36,449 nucleotides of DNA from Tidjanibacter sp. (GCA_017503465.1 JAFVSY010000111.1:1-36449); one strand, 5' to 3'. Shown: positions 17,982-27,258, numbered from the stretch's first letter. Notes: a model not told the origin generated them from the sequence alone. Numbers and translations: made by a program.

Positions 17982-18392
17982 ATGAAAAAGATTTTAATGA
18001 TATTCACTGCGCTGCTCTTTGGCTCGCTCCTGTGGGGCTGCTTCGATTATGCCATTGACGAGGATGGTCTGTTGGTGAGCGAGGACGGCGGTTGCTATGT
18101 GCTCAATTTTGACTTGATTGATACCGACCAAAAGACCGTCAAGTCTTCGGTATATCCTCCCGTGATTGACACCACCAGCTGTACCATAGACATCTATGTT
18201 GTCTATGGTGCAGTGTTGGACAATGTCTATCCACGATTCAGCCTGTATCTGAACTGTAAACTTGAACCGAAGATTACGGGTCGTATGGATTTCTCCGATA
18301 TGCAACCCCGCCAGTGGGACGTGATTTCGGGCAACCGCAAGGTTAGGAAGACCTACACCGTTTACTTCCACGAAGAAGAACCCATCAAATAA
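17982..18392 (+). CDS. Small PUL lipoprotein of unknown family
   Basis: A 136-residue protein with a clear lipoprotein signal (MKKILMIFTALLFGSLLWGC, lipidated C20). Upstream in-frame ATGs at 17949 and 17967 exist, but the first lies inside the SusD gene and neither improves the signal. The mature part is probably all beta. It ends with a pattern (MDFSDMQPRQWDV, RKVRKTYTVYFHEEE) like the Ig-like modules of PUL surface lipoproteins that sit in the SusE position. It lies 20 nt after SusD and 14 nt before the next lipoprotein. A surface glycan-binding accessory role is inferred from position. Confidence 0.75.
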   Translation: MKKILMIFTALLFGSLLWGCFDYAIDEDGLLVSEDGGCYVLNFDLIDTDQKTVKSSVYPPVIDTTSCTIDIYVVYGAVLDNVYPRFSLYLNCKLEPKITGRMDFSDMQPRQWDVISGNRKVRKTYTVYFHEEEPIK

Positions 18393-18406
18393 GACCAAAG
18401 AGAACT

Positions 18407-19441
18407 ATGAAAAAGACGATTTATTTGTTGATTTGTTCGTTGTTTGCGGGCCTGATGCTGGGTTGTAATTCGCCCGAGGGTCCTACGACTCTGCTGAAAA
18501 ACGACTGCTTGCACCGCTCGTGGGGTATCCATATGGTGGGCGAGGAGCTGGTGTTTGCCTATGCGGCAGCGATGCCCTATGGTACGGGCAAAATTGAGTC
18601 GATGAAGGTAACGGCCTCTATCGCAGGTGGCGCCTCTACTCGCTTCGACACCCGTGCCTACAAGACTTCTCAGGCAGGTGTGGAGGTTGGCACGACCGTG
18701 GCAACCAACATTCCGCAGACAAACCCTTGTTCGAGCAAGGTTGACCTCATTGTGGATACCTGCGCTATCACTCTGCGCTACTACTATGAAATTCCCGAAG
18801 AGGCTCGCGATAAGGATGTAACCTTCACATTCTATGCTTCGGCCGACAATGGTGAGGTGGTAAGCTACGAAATGGGCCCCATCCACTGCTCTCGTCAGGA
18901 CTGTAGAACAGGCTTGGAGGCCAACAACGAGCGTTGCTACATCTCCATTGAGGATATGGCCGTTTATACCTACGACGAGGTTGTGGCTGGCAATAAGAGT
19001 GTGGACATCATCTACACCTACAAAACCGTAAAAACCCCCACCTCTCCTTCTGGTAGCAGTTCTATTGGTGGTCTGAACAAGTGCTTTATGGCACCCACCA
19101 CCGAGGCAATCAATCGTCTTGAAGAACTCAAAACCATTCAGTTGCCTCCCGTGGAGCGCAACACCAAACTCCGTGAGTCGGCCCACGCAAAGGATGAGGT
19201 TATCGAGCAGAGCAAGTGGCACCTCTACATCACCGATGAGGACTTTGCAGCACTCGATTTCCGCCCAAGTCCTGTGGGTATGGGCTATTCCAACTTGGTT
19301 ACCAACTTTGTTACGGAGTACAACTGTATTTGGATAGAGAGCGAAGATGGTAGGTATAGGGCTTGGATGTGGGTTAATACTCCCAGCTCGGACCTCACAG
19401 ACCAGATTACCTTCGGTATGAAACGCTATGAGGTGAAGTAG
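18407..19441 (+). CDS. PUL accessory lipoprotein (SusE/F-position)
   Basis: A 344-residue lipoprotein with signal MKKTIYLLICSLFAGLMLGC (C20). The mature protein opens with CNSPEGPTTLLKNDCLHRSW and carries several cysteines. It is rich in beta strands and short Gly/Ser-rich turns (TPSGSSSIGG), and contains NTKLRESAHAKDEVIEQSKW. I do not recognise a characterised domain with confidence; it may belong to one of the DUF families that accompany heparinase-type PULs. It sits where SusE/SusF-like surface glycan-binding proteins are usually encoded, 36 nt before the first lyase gene, and is probably displayed on the cell surface. Confidence 0.75.
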   Translation: MKKTIYLLICSLFAGLMLGCNSPEGPTTLLKNDCLHRSWGIHMVGEELVFAYAAAMPYGTGKIESMKVTASIAGGASTRFDTRAYKTSQAGVEVGTTVATNIPQTNPCSSKVDLIVDTCAITLRYYYEIPEEARDKDVTFTFYASADNGEVVSYEMGPIHCSRQDCRTGLEANNERCYISIEDMAVYTYDEVVAGNKSVDIIYTYKTVKTPTSPSGSSSIGGLNKCFMAPTTEAINRLEELKTIQLPPVERNTKLRESAHAKDEVIEQSKWHLYITDEDFAALDFRPSPVGMGYSNLVTNFVTEYNCIWIESEDGRYRAWMWVNTPSSDLTDQITFGMKRYEVK

Positions 19442-19477
19442 AGGAGAGTGTAACGAAATACTTATTAGCGAAGTAGG

Positions 19478-21361
19478 ATGAAACGATTGTTTCTCATATC
19501 GGCTCTTATGATATGGGTGTGGAGTGGTATGGCGCAGGAGCCTGCCGACTCTACACACCCGCGTATCTTTATGCGCAAAGGTGAACAGAAGGCCTTGGTG
19601 GAGAACATTGTTGCCGATGCTGCTTGGACGCAGATGCACGAAGCCTTCATTGAAGAGTGCGATTTTCTGTGTAATGTTGCTCCGATGGAGCGTGTCTTGG
19701 AGGGTCCGAGGTTGCACGGTGTGTCGTGTGAGGTGCTCCGTAGGGTGCTCTTTTTGAGCTATGGCTGGCGCACTACGGGAGAGGAGAGATTTGCAAAGAG
19801 AGCCGAAAAGGAGGCCCTACAAGTGTGTCGCAACTTTGTGGATTGGAATCCCAACCATTTCCTCGATGTAGCCGAGATGACGGTGGCGGTGGCTATCGCC
19901 TACGATTGGCTCTACGATTGGCTCTCAGAAGGAAGCAAGGCCGAGCTTGTGGAGGCCATTGTTACAAAAGGTTTGGAGCCCTCGCTCAACGACAAATACA
20001 ATCAGGCATTTGTCCACAAGAAAAGTCGTCACTCCAATTGGGGACAAGTGTGCCACGGTGGACTTGCCATTGGTGCAATTGCCGTACACACCGAGAGGCC
20101 AGAGATTGCAGAGCGCATCATTGCCCGTAGTGAGGAATACATAAAACTACCGATGGGTAAAGCCTACCCGCCCGAAGGTTGCTATCCCGAGGGATTTGGC
20201 TATTGGGCTTTTGGTACCCAATACAACATTCTCTTTATTGCCGCAATGGAGAGTTATTTCGGCTCGGAGAGGGTTGAGGACTACAAGACTATGCCCGGAT
20301 TTGTGGAGTCGGGAACATTCTCGCAGCAGCTCATTACCCCGATGCTGAAAACTTTTGGCTACTCGGACAACAGCACCCGCATCTACCTCGAACCCGCAAC
20401 TATGTGGTTCAACTCGGTGAGGCCCGATGCACAACTCTACTATATGCAGGCACGTCTTTTTGAGGAGTTCAATAAGACCAAATCCTATGTTAAGACCATA
20501 AAAAATCGTCTTATGCCACTGATGTTGGTGTGGGGCGCAGGTTTTGGCGAGGGCCCAACAGTGCACCTTGCCAATGCCGAGAAGCCCACAAAGAACTTCT
20601 ATCTCGGCAAGGGCGAAAATTCGGTGTGTGTGATGCGCACGGGTTGGACCAAGGAGGATATCTATCTGGGCGTGAAGTCGGGTAGGCCCGACAATTTCCA
20701 CGGTCATATGGACATTGGTAGTTTCTACCTCGAAGCCGACGGCATAAGGTGGTCAACCGACCTCGGCAGCGACCACTATGGCGACATCGCAAAGGCAAAG
20801 GTGAGTATGTTTAAAATGACGCAGGATAGCCCAAGGTGGAACGTGTTGACCAAGTACAACAACTTTGCCCACAGTACAACCTATCCTGAGGGTGTCTATC
20901 AGAAGGTGGACGGTCAGTGCTACTTTGAGGAGTGGTCTGACGAGCAGGGCGATATGTTTGCACAAACGGATATTACCCCCGTATATGAGGGCCATTTGAA
21001 CTCGCTTGTGCGTAGGGTAAGCCTGCGTGGAAGGAGTGTTAGCGTGGAGGATAGGGTTGTAAATGGCGACAAGGAGCAGCGTATGGTGTGGAATATGACC
21101 ACGTTGGCTACCGAGGCCAAAGTGAACTATCGTCGAAATCGTATCACTCTCTATGGCGTTGACACTTTGGGTATTAAGAGAACTCTTGAATTGAAGGTGC
21201 AGTTTGAAAATAGGTGCGAATATGAGGTGGAGTTTGCACCTGCCACCAATCGCAACGACTATGAGAACGACAATAAGGGTGCCTCGTGGCTGCGCATCAA
21301 ATATGCCCTTGCTCCGCAAGAGAAGCAAACCTTGAAGGTGGCCTTAAGGCCCAAGAAATAG
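19478..21361 (+). CDS. Heparinase II/III-family polysaccharide lyase, predicted periplasmic
   Basis: A 627-residue secreted protein. The type I signal peptide ends near residue 19 (SGMAQE); there is no lipobox. An (alpha/alpha) toroid domain spans about 25-350 (HPRIFMRKGEQKAL, DWNPNHFLDVAEMTVAVAIA, SNWGQVCHGGLAIGA, YPEGFGYWAFGT). The C-terminal Hepar_II_III beta domain starts near 370 (NSVCVMRTGW, FHGHMDIGSFYLEADGI). N187, H193, Y242, H408 and H410 are good catalytic candidates by family analogy. Such enzymes cleave uronic-acid glycosidic bonds by beta-elimination, leaving a 4,5-unsaturated end that the GH88 enzyme encoded downstream would remove. The polysaccharide-lyase family number and substrate cannot be fixed by eye. 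Confidence 0.85.
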   Translation: MKRLFLISALMIWVWSGMAQEPADSTHPRIFMRKGEQKALVENIVADAAWTQMHEAFIEECDFLCNVAPMERVLEGPRLHGVSCEVLRRVLFLSYGWRTTGEERFAKRAEKEALQVCRNFVDWNPNHFLDVAEMTVAVAIAYDWLYDWLSEGSKAELVEAIVTKGLEPSLNDKYNQAFVHKKSRHSNWGQVCHGGLAIGAIAVHTERPEIAERIIARSEEYIKLPMGKAYPPEGCYPEGFGYWAFGTQYNILFIAAMESYFGSERVEDYKTMPGFVESGTFSQQLITPMLKTFGYSDNSTRIYLEPATMWFNSVRPDAQLYYMQARLFEEFNKTKSYVKTIKNRLMPLMLVWGAGFGEGPTVHLANAEKPTKNFYLGKGENSVCVMRTGWTKEDIYLGVKSGRPDNFHGHMDIGSFYLEADGIRWSTDLGSDHYGDIAKAKVSMFKMTQDSPRWNVLTKYNNFAHSTTYPEGVYQKVDGQCYFEEWSDEQGDMFAQTDITPVYEGHLNSLVRRVSLRGRSVSVEDRVVNGDKEQRMVWNMTTLATEAKVNYRRNRITLYGVDTLGIKRTLELKVQFENRCEYEVEFAPATNRNDYENDNKGASWLRIKYALAPQEKQTLKVALRPKK

Positions 21362-21393
21362 TGTGGAAAGGGAATATAAAAATATAAATAGCT

Positions 21394-23478
21394 ATGACTT
21401 TGAAGAAACTTTTGAAATTGGTGCTTTGGGTTGGCCTTGTAGCCTTCTGCGTGTCGATGTGCGCTTGCGCCCCCGAGCCAACACCTGGGCCGCTTCCCGG
21501 TATTGACGACGAGGACATTGTGGGCACCACTCCCGACAATCCCAATGGAGCCCTCCTGACTACTGCCCACCCACGTCTGATTTGGAACAAGGGTGAGGAG
21601 AAGGCGTTGATGCGCAACATCAACTCCGATGTGCGTTGGAAACGACTGCACGAGGCTATCCTGAGCGAAACAGAGAATGTACTCACGTTGGCTATGCAGG
21701 ATTTCACTCCCAATGCCCGTGGCGAATTCCACTCGAAGGCTTGCGAGGAGGTGCGCAGAGTTCTCTTTTTGGCCTACTGCTATCGCACCACAGGCGAGCA
21801 GAAGTATCTGACCAAGTGTAAGGAGATTATCGCACACGTTTGCGGACTTGCAAGCTGGAACCCCAACCACTTCCTTGATATTGCCGAGCTGACCTTTGCG
21901 ATGTCATTTGCCTACGATTGGCTCTACGATGCGCTCACCCTCGATGAGCGTGCAGCCATTATTACCAGCATCAGGGACAAAGCGCTCTTGATTTCGGAAA
22001 CGGGTACCCCCGGAGCAAGTGCCGAGCAGAAGGACTACGAACTCCGCTGGATGGATATGGAGAGCAACTGGAATCAGGTGTGCCACGGTAGCCTTGCCAT
22101 TGGTGCTGCCGCCATCTACGAGTCGGAGCCTGAAATCGCCGAGCGAATCATCAAACGCTCCAAAGAGAAGATTATGATTCCTATGCAGGGCGAGTACCCT
22201 CCTATGGGTGCCTATCCCGAGGGTATCGGCTATTGGGGCTACGGTACGGCACTCAATGCCATATTTATCAATGTGATGGAGAACTGCTTTGGTCTGACGT
22301 CTATGTCGGAAATCAGGGCCGTACAGGGCTTTATGCAGACGGGCCAATACTACTCGCAACTAATCACCAACACGCTCAACACCTTTGCTTTTTCCGACAA
22401 TAGCACCTCGTTGTTGCTGCCCGAGCAATGCATCTTCTGGTTCTATGCACAGACCACCGACCCAACTCTGCTCTACTATCAGGCCAAGTTGGTGGATAAG
22501 TTTACCGACCCCGCAACCGACTACAATAACAATGGTAAACCATATTCGAAACAACTCGTTACGGGTTCCTATGCTCGCCACTTGCCATTGATGATGGTGT
22601 GGGGTGCAGGTACGAGTGGCACCGTTACGGCAAATTTGGATTTGGGCACCCAGCCTTCGTCGCTCTACTACATCGCCGAGGGTAAAAACCCCATATGTGT
22701 TATGCGCAGCGGTTGGGATACCACCGATTGGTGGGTGGGATTTAAGGCAGGTAACCCCAGCTGCCCCCACGGACATATGGACGTAGGATGTTTCTTGTTT
22801 GAGTATGGCGGTGCAAGGTTTGCTGTGGACTTGGGTAGCGATAGCTACAACAAGGTAAGTTCCCACATCAGCACTTCGCTCTTTGATATGACCGAGAATA
22901 GCGCACGTTGGCACAGTCTTTTGCGCTACAACAATAGGAGCCACAATACGCTCACCATCAACAACAAGTTCCAAAAACTCGAAACCAAGTCGGACTTCAT
23001 TGAGAACTCCTCCGGCGAGATGAAACAGTATGCTGTTGCCAATCTCACTCCGTCCTATGAAGACCAAGTAAAAACCTTTAAGCGTGGTGTGGCCCTGATG
23101 GAGAAAAAGTATCTTGTCGTTGAGGACTACATTGAGGCAACTTCGTCTGTTGATGCGGATGTGGTGTGGAATATGACTACCAAGGCAACTTTCGGTGGCT
23201 ATGATGCCTCCACGGGTATCATCACTTTGAAGGGTAAGAATAGTGCGAGCAAAACCTACACCATCAAACTGAAAGTCGTTGTGGATACCCCCACGGCTAT
23301 TACTGTTGAGTGTACGCCCGTGTCGGACCACTTGCAGAGTTTCGAAACAGCAGCAGCCAACCACTATTTCCTGCGCATCAAATACAAAGTGCCCAAAGGC
23401 ACCTCACAGCGTATGAAGTGCTATTTCCTGCCAGATGGCGTAAGCACTTCAACAACAACTGCAAACCTTGTAAAATAA
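21394..23478 (+). CDS. Heparinase II/III-family polysaccharide lyase, predicted lipoprotein
   Basis: A 694-residue paralogue of the preceding gene with the same block order: TTAHPRLIWNKGEEKAL (56-72), SWNPNHFLDIAELTFAMSFA, SNWNQVCHGSLAIGA with N225 and H231, YPEGIGYWGYGT, PICVMRSGW, and CPHGHMDVGCF with H459, H461 and D463. Unlike its neighbour it has a lipobox-like end to its signal (VSMCAC, C25 or C23) and a proline-rich linker (APEPTPGPLPG), so it is probably anchored to the outer membrane. It also has an insert near 200-218 and a longer C-terminus. A split between a surface endo-lyase and a periplasmic lyase is a reasonable inference. It lies 32 nt after the first lyase gene. Confidence 0.85.
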   Translation: MTLKKLLKLVLWVGLVAFCVSMCACAPEPTPGPLPGIDDEDIVGTTPDNPNGALLTTAHPRLIWNKGEEKALMRNINSDVRWKRLHEAILSETENVLTLAMQDFTPNARGEFHSKACEEVRRVLFLAYCYRTTGEQKYLTKCKEIIAHVCGLASWNPNHFLDIAELTFAMSFAYDWLYDALTLDERAAIITSIRDKALLISETGTPGASAEQKDYELRWMDMESNWNQVCHGSLAIGAAAIYESEPEIAERIIKRSKEKIMIPMQGEYPPMGAYPEGIGYWGYGTALNAIFINVMENCFGLTSMSEIRAVQGFMQTGQYYSQLITNTLNTFAFSDNSTSLLLPEQCIFWFYAQTTDPTLLYYQAKLVDKFTDPATDYNNNGKPYSKQLVTGSYARHLPLMMVWGAGTSGTVTANLDLGTQPSSLYYIAEGKNPICVMRSGWDTTDWWVGFKAGNPSCPHGHMDVGCFLFEYGGARFAVDLGSDSYNKVSSHISTSLFDMTENSARWHSLLRYNNRSHNTLTINNKFQKLETKSDFIENSSGEMKQYAVANLTPSYEDQVKTFKRGVALMEKKYLVVEDYIEATSSVDADVVWNMTTKATFGGYDASTGIITLKGKNSASKTYTIKLKVVVDTPTAITVECTPVSDHLQSFETAAANHYFLRIKYKVPKGTSQRMKCYFLPDGVSTSTTTANLVK

Positions 23479-23503
23479 CCACAAAATCAGAATAGCAATA
23501 GAT

Positions 23504-24766
23504 ATGAAAAAAGCTTTCCCCTTGTGTGCAATAGTGGTTCTTATGGCTTTGGCAGTATCGTGCGCCGATGCCCACATCAAGTTCGCACGTATGTCCGACA
23601 AGGCATTTGAGAATGCCATAGAACAGTATGCCCCTTTAGCAGATAGTATGATGGCCAACCGCCCCGGTAGGTTACCACACTCCATCAAGCCCGATGGTAC
23701 GTTGGCGGATGTCCCACCAATTTCGTGGGTTAGTGGCTTCTTCCCCGGCTCGCTGTGGTATATCTATGAGTACACCGGCAATGAGGCTTTCAAAGCCTAT
23801 GCCGAGCACTTCACACACTATCTGGAGAAGATTCAGCACGTAACCAAAACCCACGACCTCGGCTTTATGATGTATTGCAGCTATGGCAATGCCTACCGTC
23901 TGACGGGCAAGGAGGAGTACAAAGATGTGGTCGTAACTTCGGCCAAGAGTCTTTCAACTCGTTTTAGCCCCGTGGTTGGATGTATCAAATCGTGGGAGCC
24001 TCGTGTGGGTTGCAATGGTGTTGACCAATGGGATTTCCCTGTGATTATCGACAATATGATGAACCTCGAATTGCTCTTTGAGGCCACTCGTCTGTCGGGC
24101 GACTCCACCTTCCACAAAATGGCTGTGAGCCACGCCAACAATACAATGAAAAACCACATTCGCCACGAGGACTATTCGACATATCACGTGGTGAACTACA
24201 ACCCCACAACGGGCGCAGTGGAGCACCAACGTACCCAACAGGGCTTTGCCGACAACTCCACCTGGTCGCGTGGACAAGCGTGGGCAATCTATGGTTTCAC
24301 GCTCTGCTACCGCTACACCAAAGATGAGGCATATCTCGAAACAGCCAACAGATTGGCCGACTTCGTGATTAACAACCCCCGCCTTCCCGAGGATGCAATT
24401 CCCGTGTGGGACTACAACGTGGGCGAGGAGGGCTTTGAGCCCGTGAAAGAGTACACCCCCGAACAGATTGCCCAAAAGCCGAGGGATGCTTCGGCTGCGG
24501 CTGTGATGGCTTCGGGTATGCTGGAGTTGGCAACCTACAGCAACGAAGAGCAGGCTGCAAGGCTTGTGGCTACTGCCGAGAAGATGTTATGCTCGCTCTC
24601 TTCGAAGAACTACACCGCAAAGGTGGGCGAAAACAAGCGTATGCTGTTGATGCACTCCGTTACGGCTTTCCCCATCGGACGTGAGGTGGATGTGCCATTG
24701 AGCTATGCCGACTACTACTACCTTGAGGCTCTCTTGAGGTGGAATAAGATTTTCGGTGCCCAATAG
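23504..24766 (+). CDS. GH88 unsaturated glucuronyl hydrolase
   Basis: A 420-residue lipoprotein-type enzyme with a signal ending in LAVSC (C20). Family GH88 blocks are all present: SWVSGFFPGSLWYIYEYTG (74-92), THDLGFMMYCSYGNAYRLTG with D118, FPVIIDNMMNLELLFEA with D183, then FADNSTWSRGQAWAIYGFTL, PRDASAAAVMASGMLEL and EVDVPLSYADYYYLEALLRW. D118 and D183 correspond to the two catalytic aspartates of unsaturated glucuronyl hydrolases. The enzyme hydrates the 4,5-unsaturated uronic residue made by the lyases and so releases it from the oligosaccharide. Probably periplasmic, attached to a membrane. It lies 25 nt after the second lyase gene. Its presence shows that the glycan contains hexuronic acid. 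Confidence 0.93.
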   Translation: MKKAFPLCAIVVLMALAVSCADAHIKFARMSDKAFENAIEQYAPLADSMMANRPGRLPHSIKPDGTLADVPPISWVSGFFPGSLWYIYEYTGNEAFKAYAEHFTHYLEKIQHVTKTHDLGFMMYCSYGNAYRLTGKEEYKDVVVTSAKSLSTRFSPVVGCIKSWEPRVGCNGVDQWDFPVIIDNMMNLELLFEATRLSGDSTFHKMAVSHANNTMKNHIRHEDYSTYHVVNYNPTTGAVEHQRTQQGFADNSTWSRGQAWAIYGFTLCYRYTKDEAYLETANRLADFVINNPRLPEDAIPVWDYNVGEEGFEPVKEYTPEQIAQKPRDASAAAVMASGMLELATYSNEEQAARLVATAEKMLCSLSSKNYTAKVGENKRMLLMHSVTAFPIGREVDVPLSYADYYYLEALLRWNKIFGAQ

Positions 24767-24792
24767 TTGAAACTATAAAAACACACAACGAT

Positions 24793-26982
24793 ATGAAAAG
24801 ATTTTATTTTGCACTTATTGTGGTCCTTGCGACACTTGCAGTGGCGTGTAACCCTGAGGACGATGGCTACCTCATCATCCAAAACACCCCCATACGTAGC
24901 CAAGTGAAGGTTGCGTTGGACTTTGTGGTGGATGAGAATATGGGCACCAAGAGCCTCGACTTTGCCATCGGCACCAAACCTTCGGTTATGGACCCAGAGG
25001 CAGTGGCTTCAACGGAAGTGAGTCGTGCTGGAGAGAGTGTTGCCATCACCACCCTTCACGTTTTCCAATTCAGTTCGCAGGGCTTGATGTTTACATCTGA
25101 AAAGATTGACGTTGCAGGTGGACAAAGTGTTGAACCAACGCTCACCACAGGCCTCGGCCAGATTATCTACATCGTGGCTAATGCAGGCGCCTATGACTTC
25201 TCGAAGGTTACCGACCTTGCCTCGTTTGAGAGCCTAACATTCCCTATGGATAACATTGCTTCCGATGCCGACATCCCACTGGTTGGCTGTGTGAAGGGCG
25301 TTGATATTGAGCCTCTGGGCGAGGGCGTTGGAAAGGTGTCGGTCGGCGGACAACCATTTGAGATTGCCATCAAGAAGATTCTCTCGAAGGTGGTACTCAC
25401 CTACAATTTTGACGTTGCCGATGCTGTGCTGAGCCAAGTGGTGCTGGCCGATGTTCCCACCTCGGCTCCTTTTGTTGAGCCGGCGGTTGACGGCGTGTTG
25501 AGTTTCTTCCCCGAGGGCGCTGTAGCTACCAACTTTACTGACAATGTTGTGGCTGTGGAGGGCGCAGGTACTACTTCTGGTACGCTCACGTGGTATGTGT
25601 CCGACAACATTCGTGGCGCTGTTGAGGAGTTTACCGAGCAGTCGCTCAAAAACCCCGCTTCGGCCCCCGAACACAGTACACACATCAAATTCTCGGCTAA
25701 TGTGAACAATAGCACCAAGATTTACCACTACTCGCTCTATGTTGGCGAGGACAACTGTGGCGACTTTAACGTCTATCGTGGCAACACCTACAATATCACC
25801 GTTAATATTGATGACAAGGGTACCGAGATTGACCGCAGGATAGAGGTGGAGACTCCTCCTGTGATTATCATTGACCCCTGGGTGGAGCCTGCTAACTGCT
25901 ATATGGTCGCTCCTGGTGAGGAGGTTATTATTGGTGCCCGTAAGGTTGTGGGCAATGTGGATAACGATCTCTTGGAGGGCAAGACCTTTGCCGATGCAGT
26001 AATCGTTTGGCAGACCAAAGAGAACGACGAGTTGGCACTCGGTGGCGCCGATGCTGTGGCGTATAGTGTTGACGAGAATGGTGCCGAGATTATCACCGTT
26101 AAGGCTGCTGCCGAGGGTAACGCTTTGGTGGCTGTGAGGGATGCAGCAGGTGAGATTTTGTGGAGCTGGCACATTTGGGTTACGGCCTATAATCCCGAGG
26201 AGGAGAACTTTGTGTACAACAACACAACCTTTATGAATCGCTCGTTGGGTGCTCTGAACTATCGCAAGGGCGAGACCCGCACTGCAGGTTGGCTCTACCA
26301 GTGGGGCCGCAAAGACCCATTCCCACCAACTGCTACCGAGGGCACCAAGGGCGAGAATGCTCCCATTCAACTCTATGATGCCAATGGTACACTGCTGCCC
26401 GCAGTTGATACCAATAGCGAACTTGACTCGCAGATTCCCAAGGCGGATGTGGGTATGGCTGATTCCAATTTAGCCTTTTCGATTGCCAATCCCTACACAT
26501 TTATCTATAATACCATTAACAAAAGTAATACGGCAGCACAGCCCGTACACTGGATTACCAGCAACGCCAATTCGGATGCTATTACTGCTTCTTTGTGGAG
26601 TGGTGTGAAGAAGACGGTCTATGACCCCTGCCCCGCAGGATGGCAGGTGTCGGCAACCAACTTCTGGACCAACGACCCCGATAAACACAACTCGTTGACA
26701 TACACAACAGGTGCTTCCACCTATGACGAGGGTGCTAATGGCTCGATTGTTAATGTGTTAGACAAAGAGTCAGTGTGGTTCCCCTTCCAGGGATATCGTA
26801 AGGCCATAAGTCAGGGTGTACAGGGCAACTGCGGCGATGTGGCCGTTGTTTGGTCTGTTAATTGCCACGCTGATGCGCTCCGTACTTGGGCTGTGAAGAT
26901 TCGTGCAGCCGATTATCGAACAATGATTGATTACCCTAGGGCTGACGGCCTGGCAGTTCGCTGCGTGAAGATTGCACAATAA
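24793..26982 (+). CDS. Fimbrillin/Mfa-like surface lipoprotein with FISUMP-type C-terminus
   Basis: A 729-residue lipoprotein with lipobox LAVAC (C19). Residues about 30-365 resemble Mfa-like/DUF4906 fimbrillin proteins: TLHVFQFSSQGLMFTSEKID, IIYIVANAG, HIKFSANVNNSTKIYHYSLY and DFNVYRGNTYNITVNI. The part around 380-470 contains ANCYMVAPGEEV and ILWSWHIWVT. The C-terminus (about 475-729) is FISUMP-like: NRSLGALNYRKGETRTAGWL, YQWGRKDPFPP, YDPCPAGWQVSATNFW, WFPFQGYRK and a final LAVRCVKIAQ. It is the last gene of the susC operon, 26 nt after GH88, and is closed by a terminator. It is likely a surface glycan-binding or adhesive partner of the PUL. It parallels the 8919 lipoprotein at the other end of the locus. 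Confidence 0.8.
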   Translation: MKRFYFALIVVLATLAVACNPEDDGYLIIQNTPIRSQVKVALDFVVDENMGTKSLDFAIGTKPSVMDPEAVASTEVSRAGESVAITTLHVFQFSSQGLMFTSEKIDVAGGQSVEPTLTTGLGQIIYIVANAGAYDFSKVTDLASFESLTFPMDNIASDADIPLVGCVKGVDIEPLGEGVGKVSVGGQPFEIAIKKILSKVVLTYNFDVADAVLSQVVLADVPTSAPFVEPAVDGVLSFFPEGAVATNFTDNVVAVEGAGTTSGTLTWYVSDNIRGAVEEFTEQSLKNPASAPEHSTHIKFSANVNNSTKIYHYSLYVGEDNCGDFNVYRGNTYNITVNIDDKGTEIDRRIEVETPPVIIIDPWVEPANCYMVAPGEEVIIGARKVVGNVDNDLLEGKTFADAVIVWQTKENDELALGGADAVAYSVDENGAEIITVKAAAEGNALVAVRDAAGEILWSWHIWVTAYNPEEENFVYNNTTFMNRSLGALNYRKGETRTAGWLYQWGRKDPFPPTATEGTKGENAPIQLYDANGTLLPAVDTNSELDSQIPKADVGMADSNLAFSIANPYTFIYNTINKSNTAAQPVHWITSNANSDAITASLWSGVKKTVYDPCPAGWQVSATNFWTNDPDKHNSLTYTTGASTYDEGANGSIVNVLDKESVWFPFQGYRKAISQGVQGNCGDVAVVWSVNCHADALRTWAVKIRAADYRTMIDYPRADGLAVRCVKIAQ

Positions 26983-27000
26983 CTATTGGATATAGTAGAA

Positions 27001-27039
27001 AACACAGCTGAAGGAATTCCCTTTGGCTGTGTTATTTTT
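27001..27039 (+). terminator. Intrinsic terminator of the susC operon
   Basis: AACACAGC (27001-27008) pairs with GCTGTGTT (27026-27033). The stem continues inward through two G-U pairs to AAGG/CCTT with loop AATTC, giving about 14 pairs. ATTTTTG follows directly. It lies 19 nt after the stop codon of the last PUL gene. Confidence 0.8.
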
Positions 27040-27105
27040 GTTTAGTCGGCTTCTGGTGTGTAGACGATTTGTTGGTCGAGTCAAAATATGTGGTCGTGTA
27101 TAAAA

Positions 27106-27237
27106 ATCAGTGAGTGTCGTGTGAGTGCCGATGTGAATTATTCTGCAATGCTTTGATGCTTCGCATATAACCGAAATAAACACCTTCCCCAACGGGATCA
27201 CGAAAAAAGGAGAGTCAAAAACTCTCCTTTTTTGTGC
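27106..27237 (+). other. Putative structured intergenic element, copy 2
   Basis: This stretch starts with ATCAGTGAGTG (27106-27116) followed by GTGTGAGTGCC, and has CGGGATCAC at 27193-27201 directly before a terminator hairpin, as in copy 1 at 1099-1222. AACCG and a CCC run precede CGGGATCAC in both. It lies after the susC-operon terminator, so it would need its own promoter if transcribed. No coding frame fits. It may be a small RNA gene or a dispersed repeat. Confidence 0.35.
27203..27233. terminator. Terminator hairpin with A/T flanks
   Basis: AAAAAAGGAGAGT (27203-27215) and ACTCTCCTTTTTT (27221-27233) are exact complements around CAAAA. With A-rich and T-rich flanks it can stop transcription in both directions. 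It separates the PUL side from the minus-strand MoxR/VWA operon. Confidence 0.85.
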
Positions 27238-27258
27238 TCGGTATTCGACCACCCCACC

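Noticed and set aside
18362..19717. Minus-strand open frame of 451 codons
   Set aside because: It is antisense to the 18407 lipoprotein and the start of the first lyase gene, both of which have clear signal peptides and family patterns.
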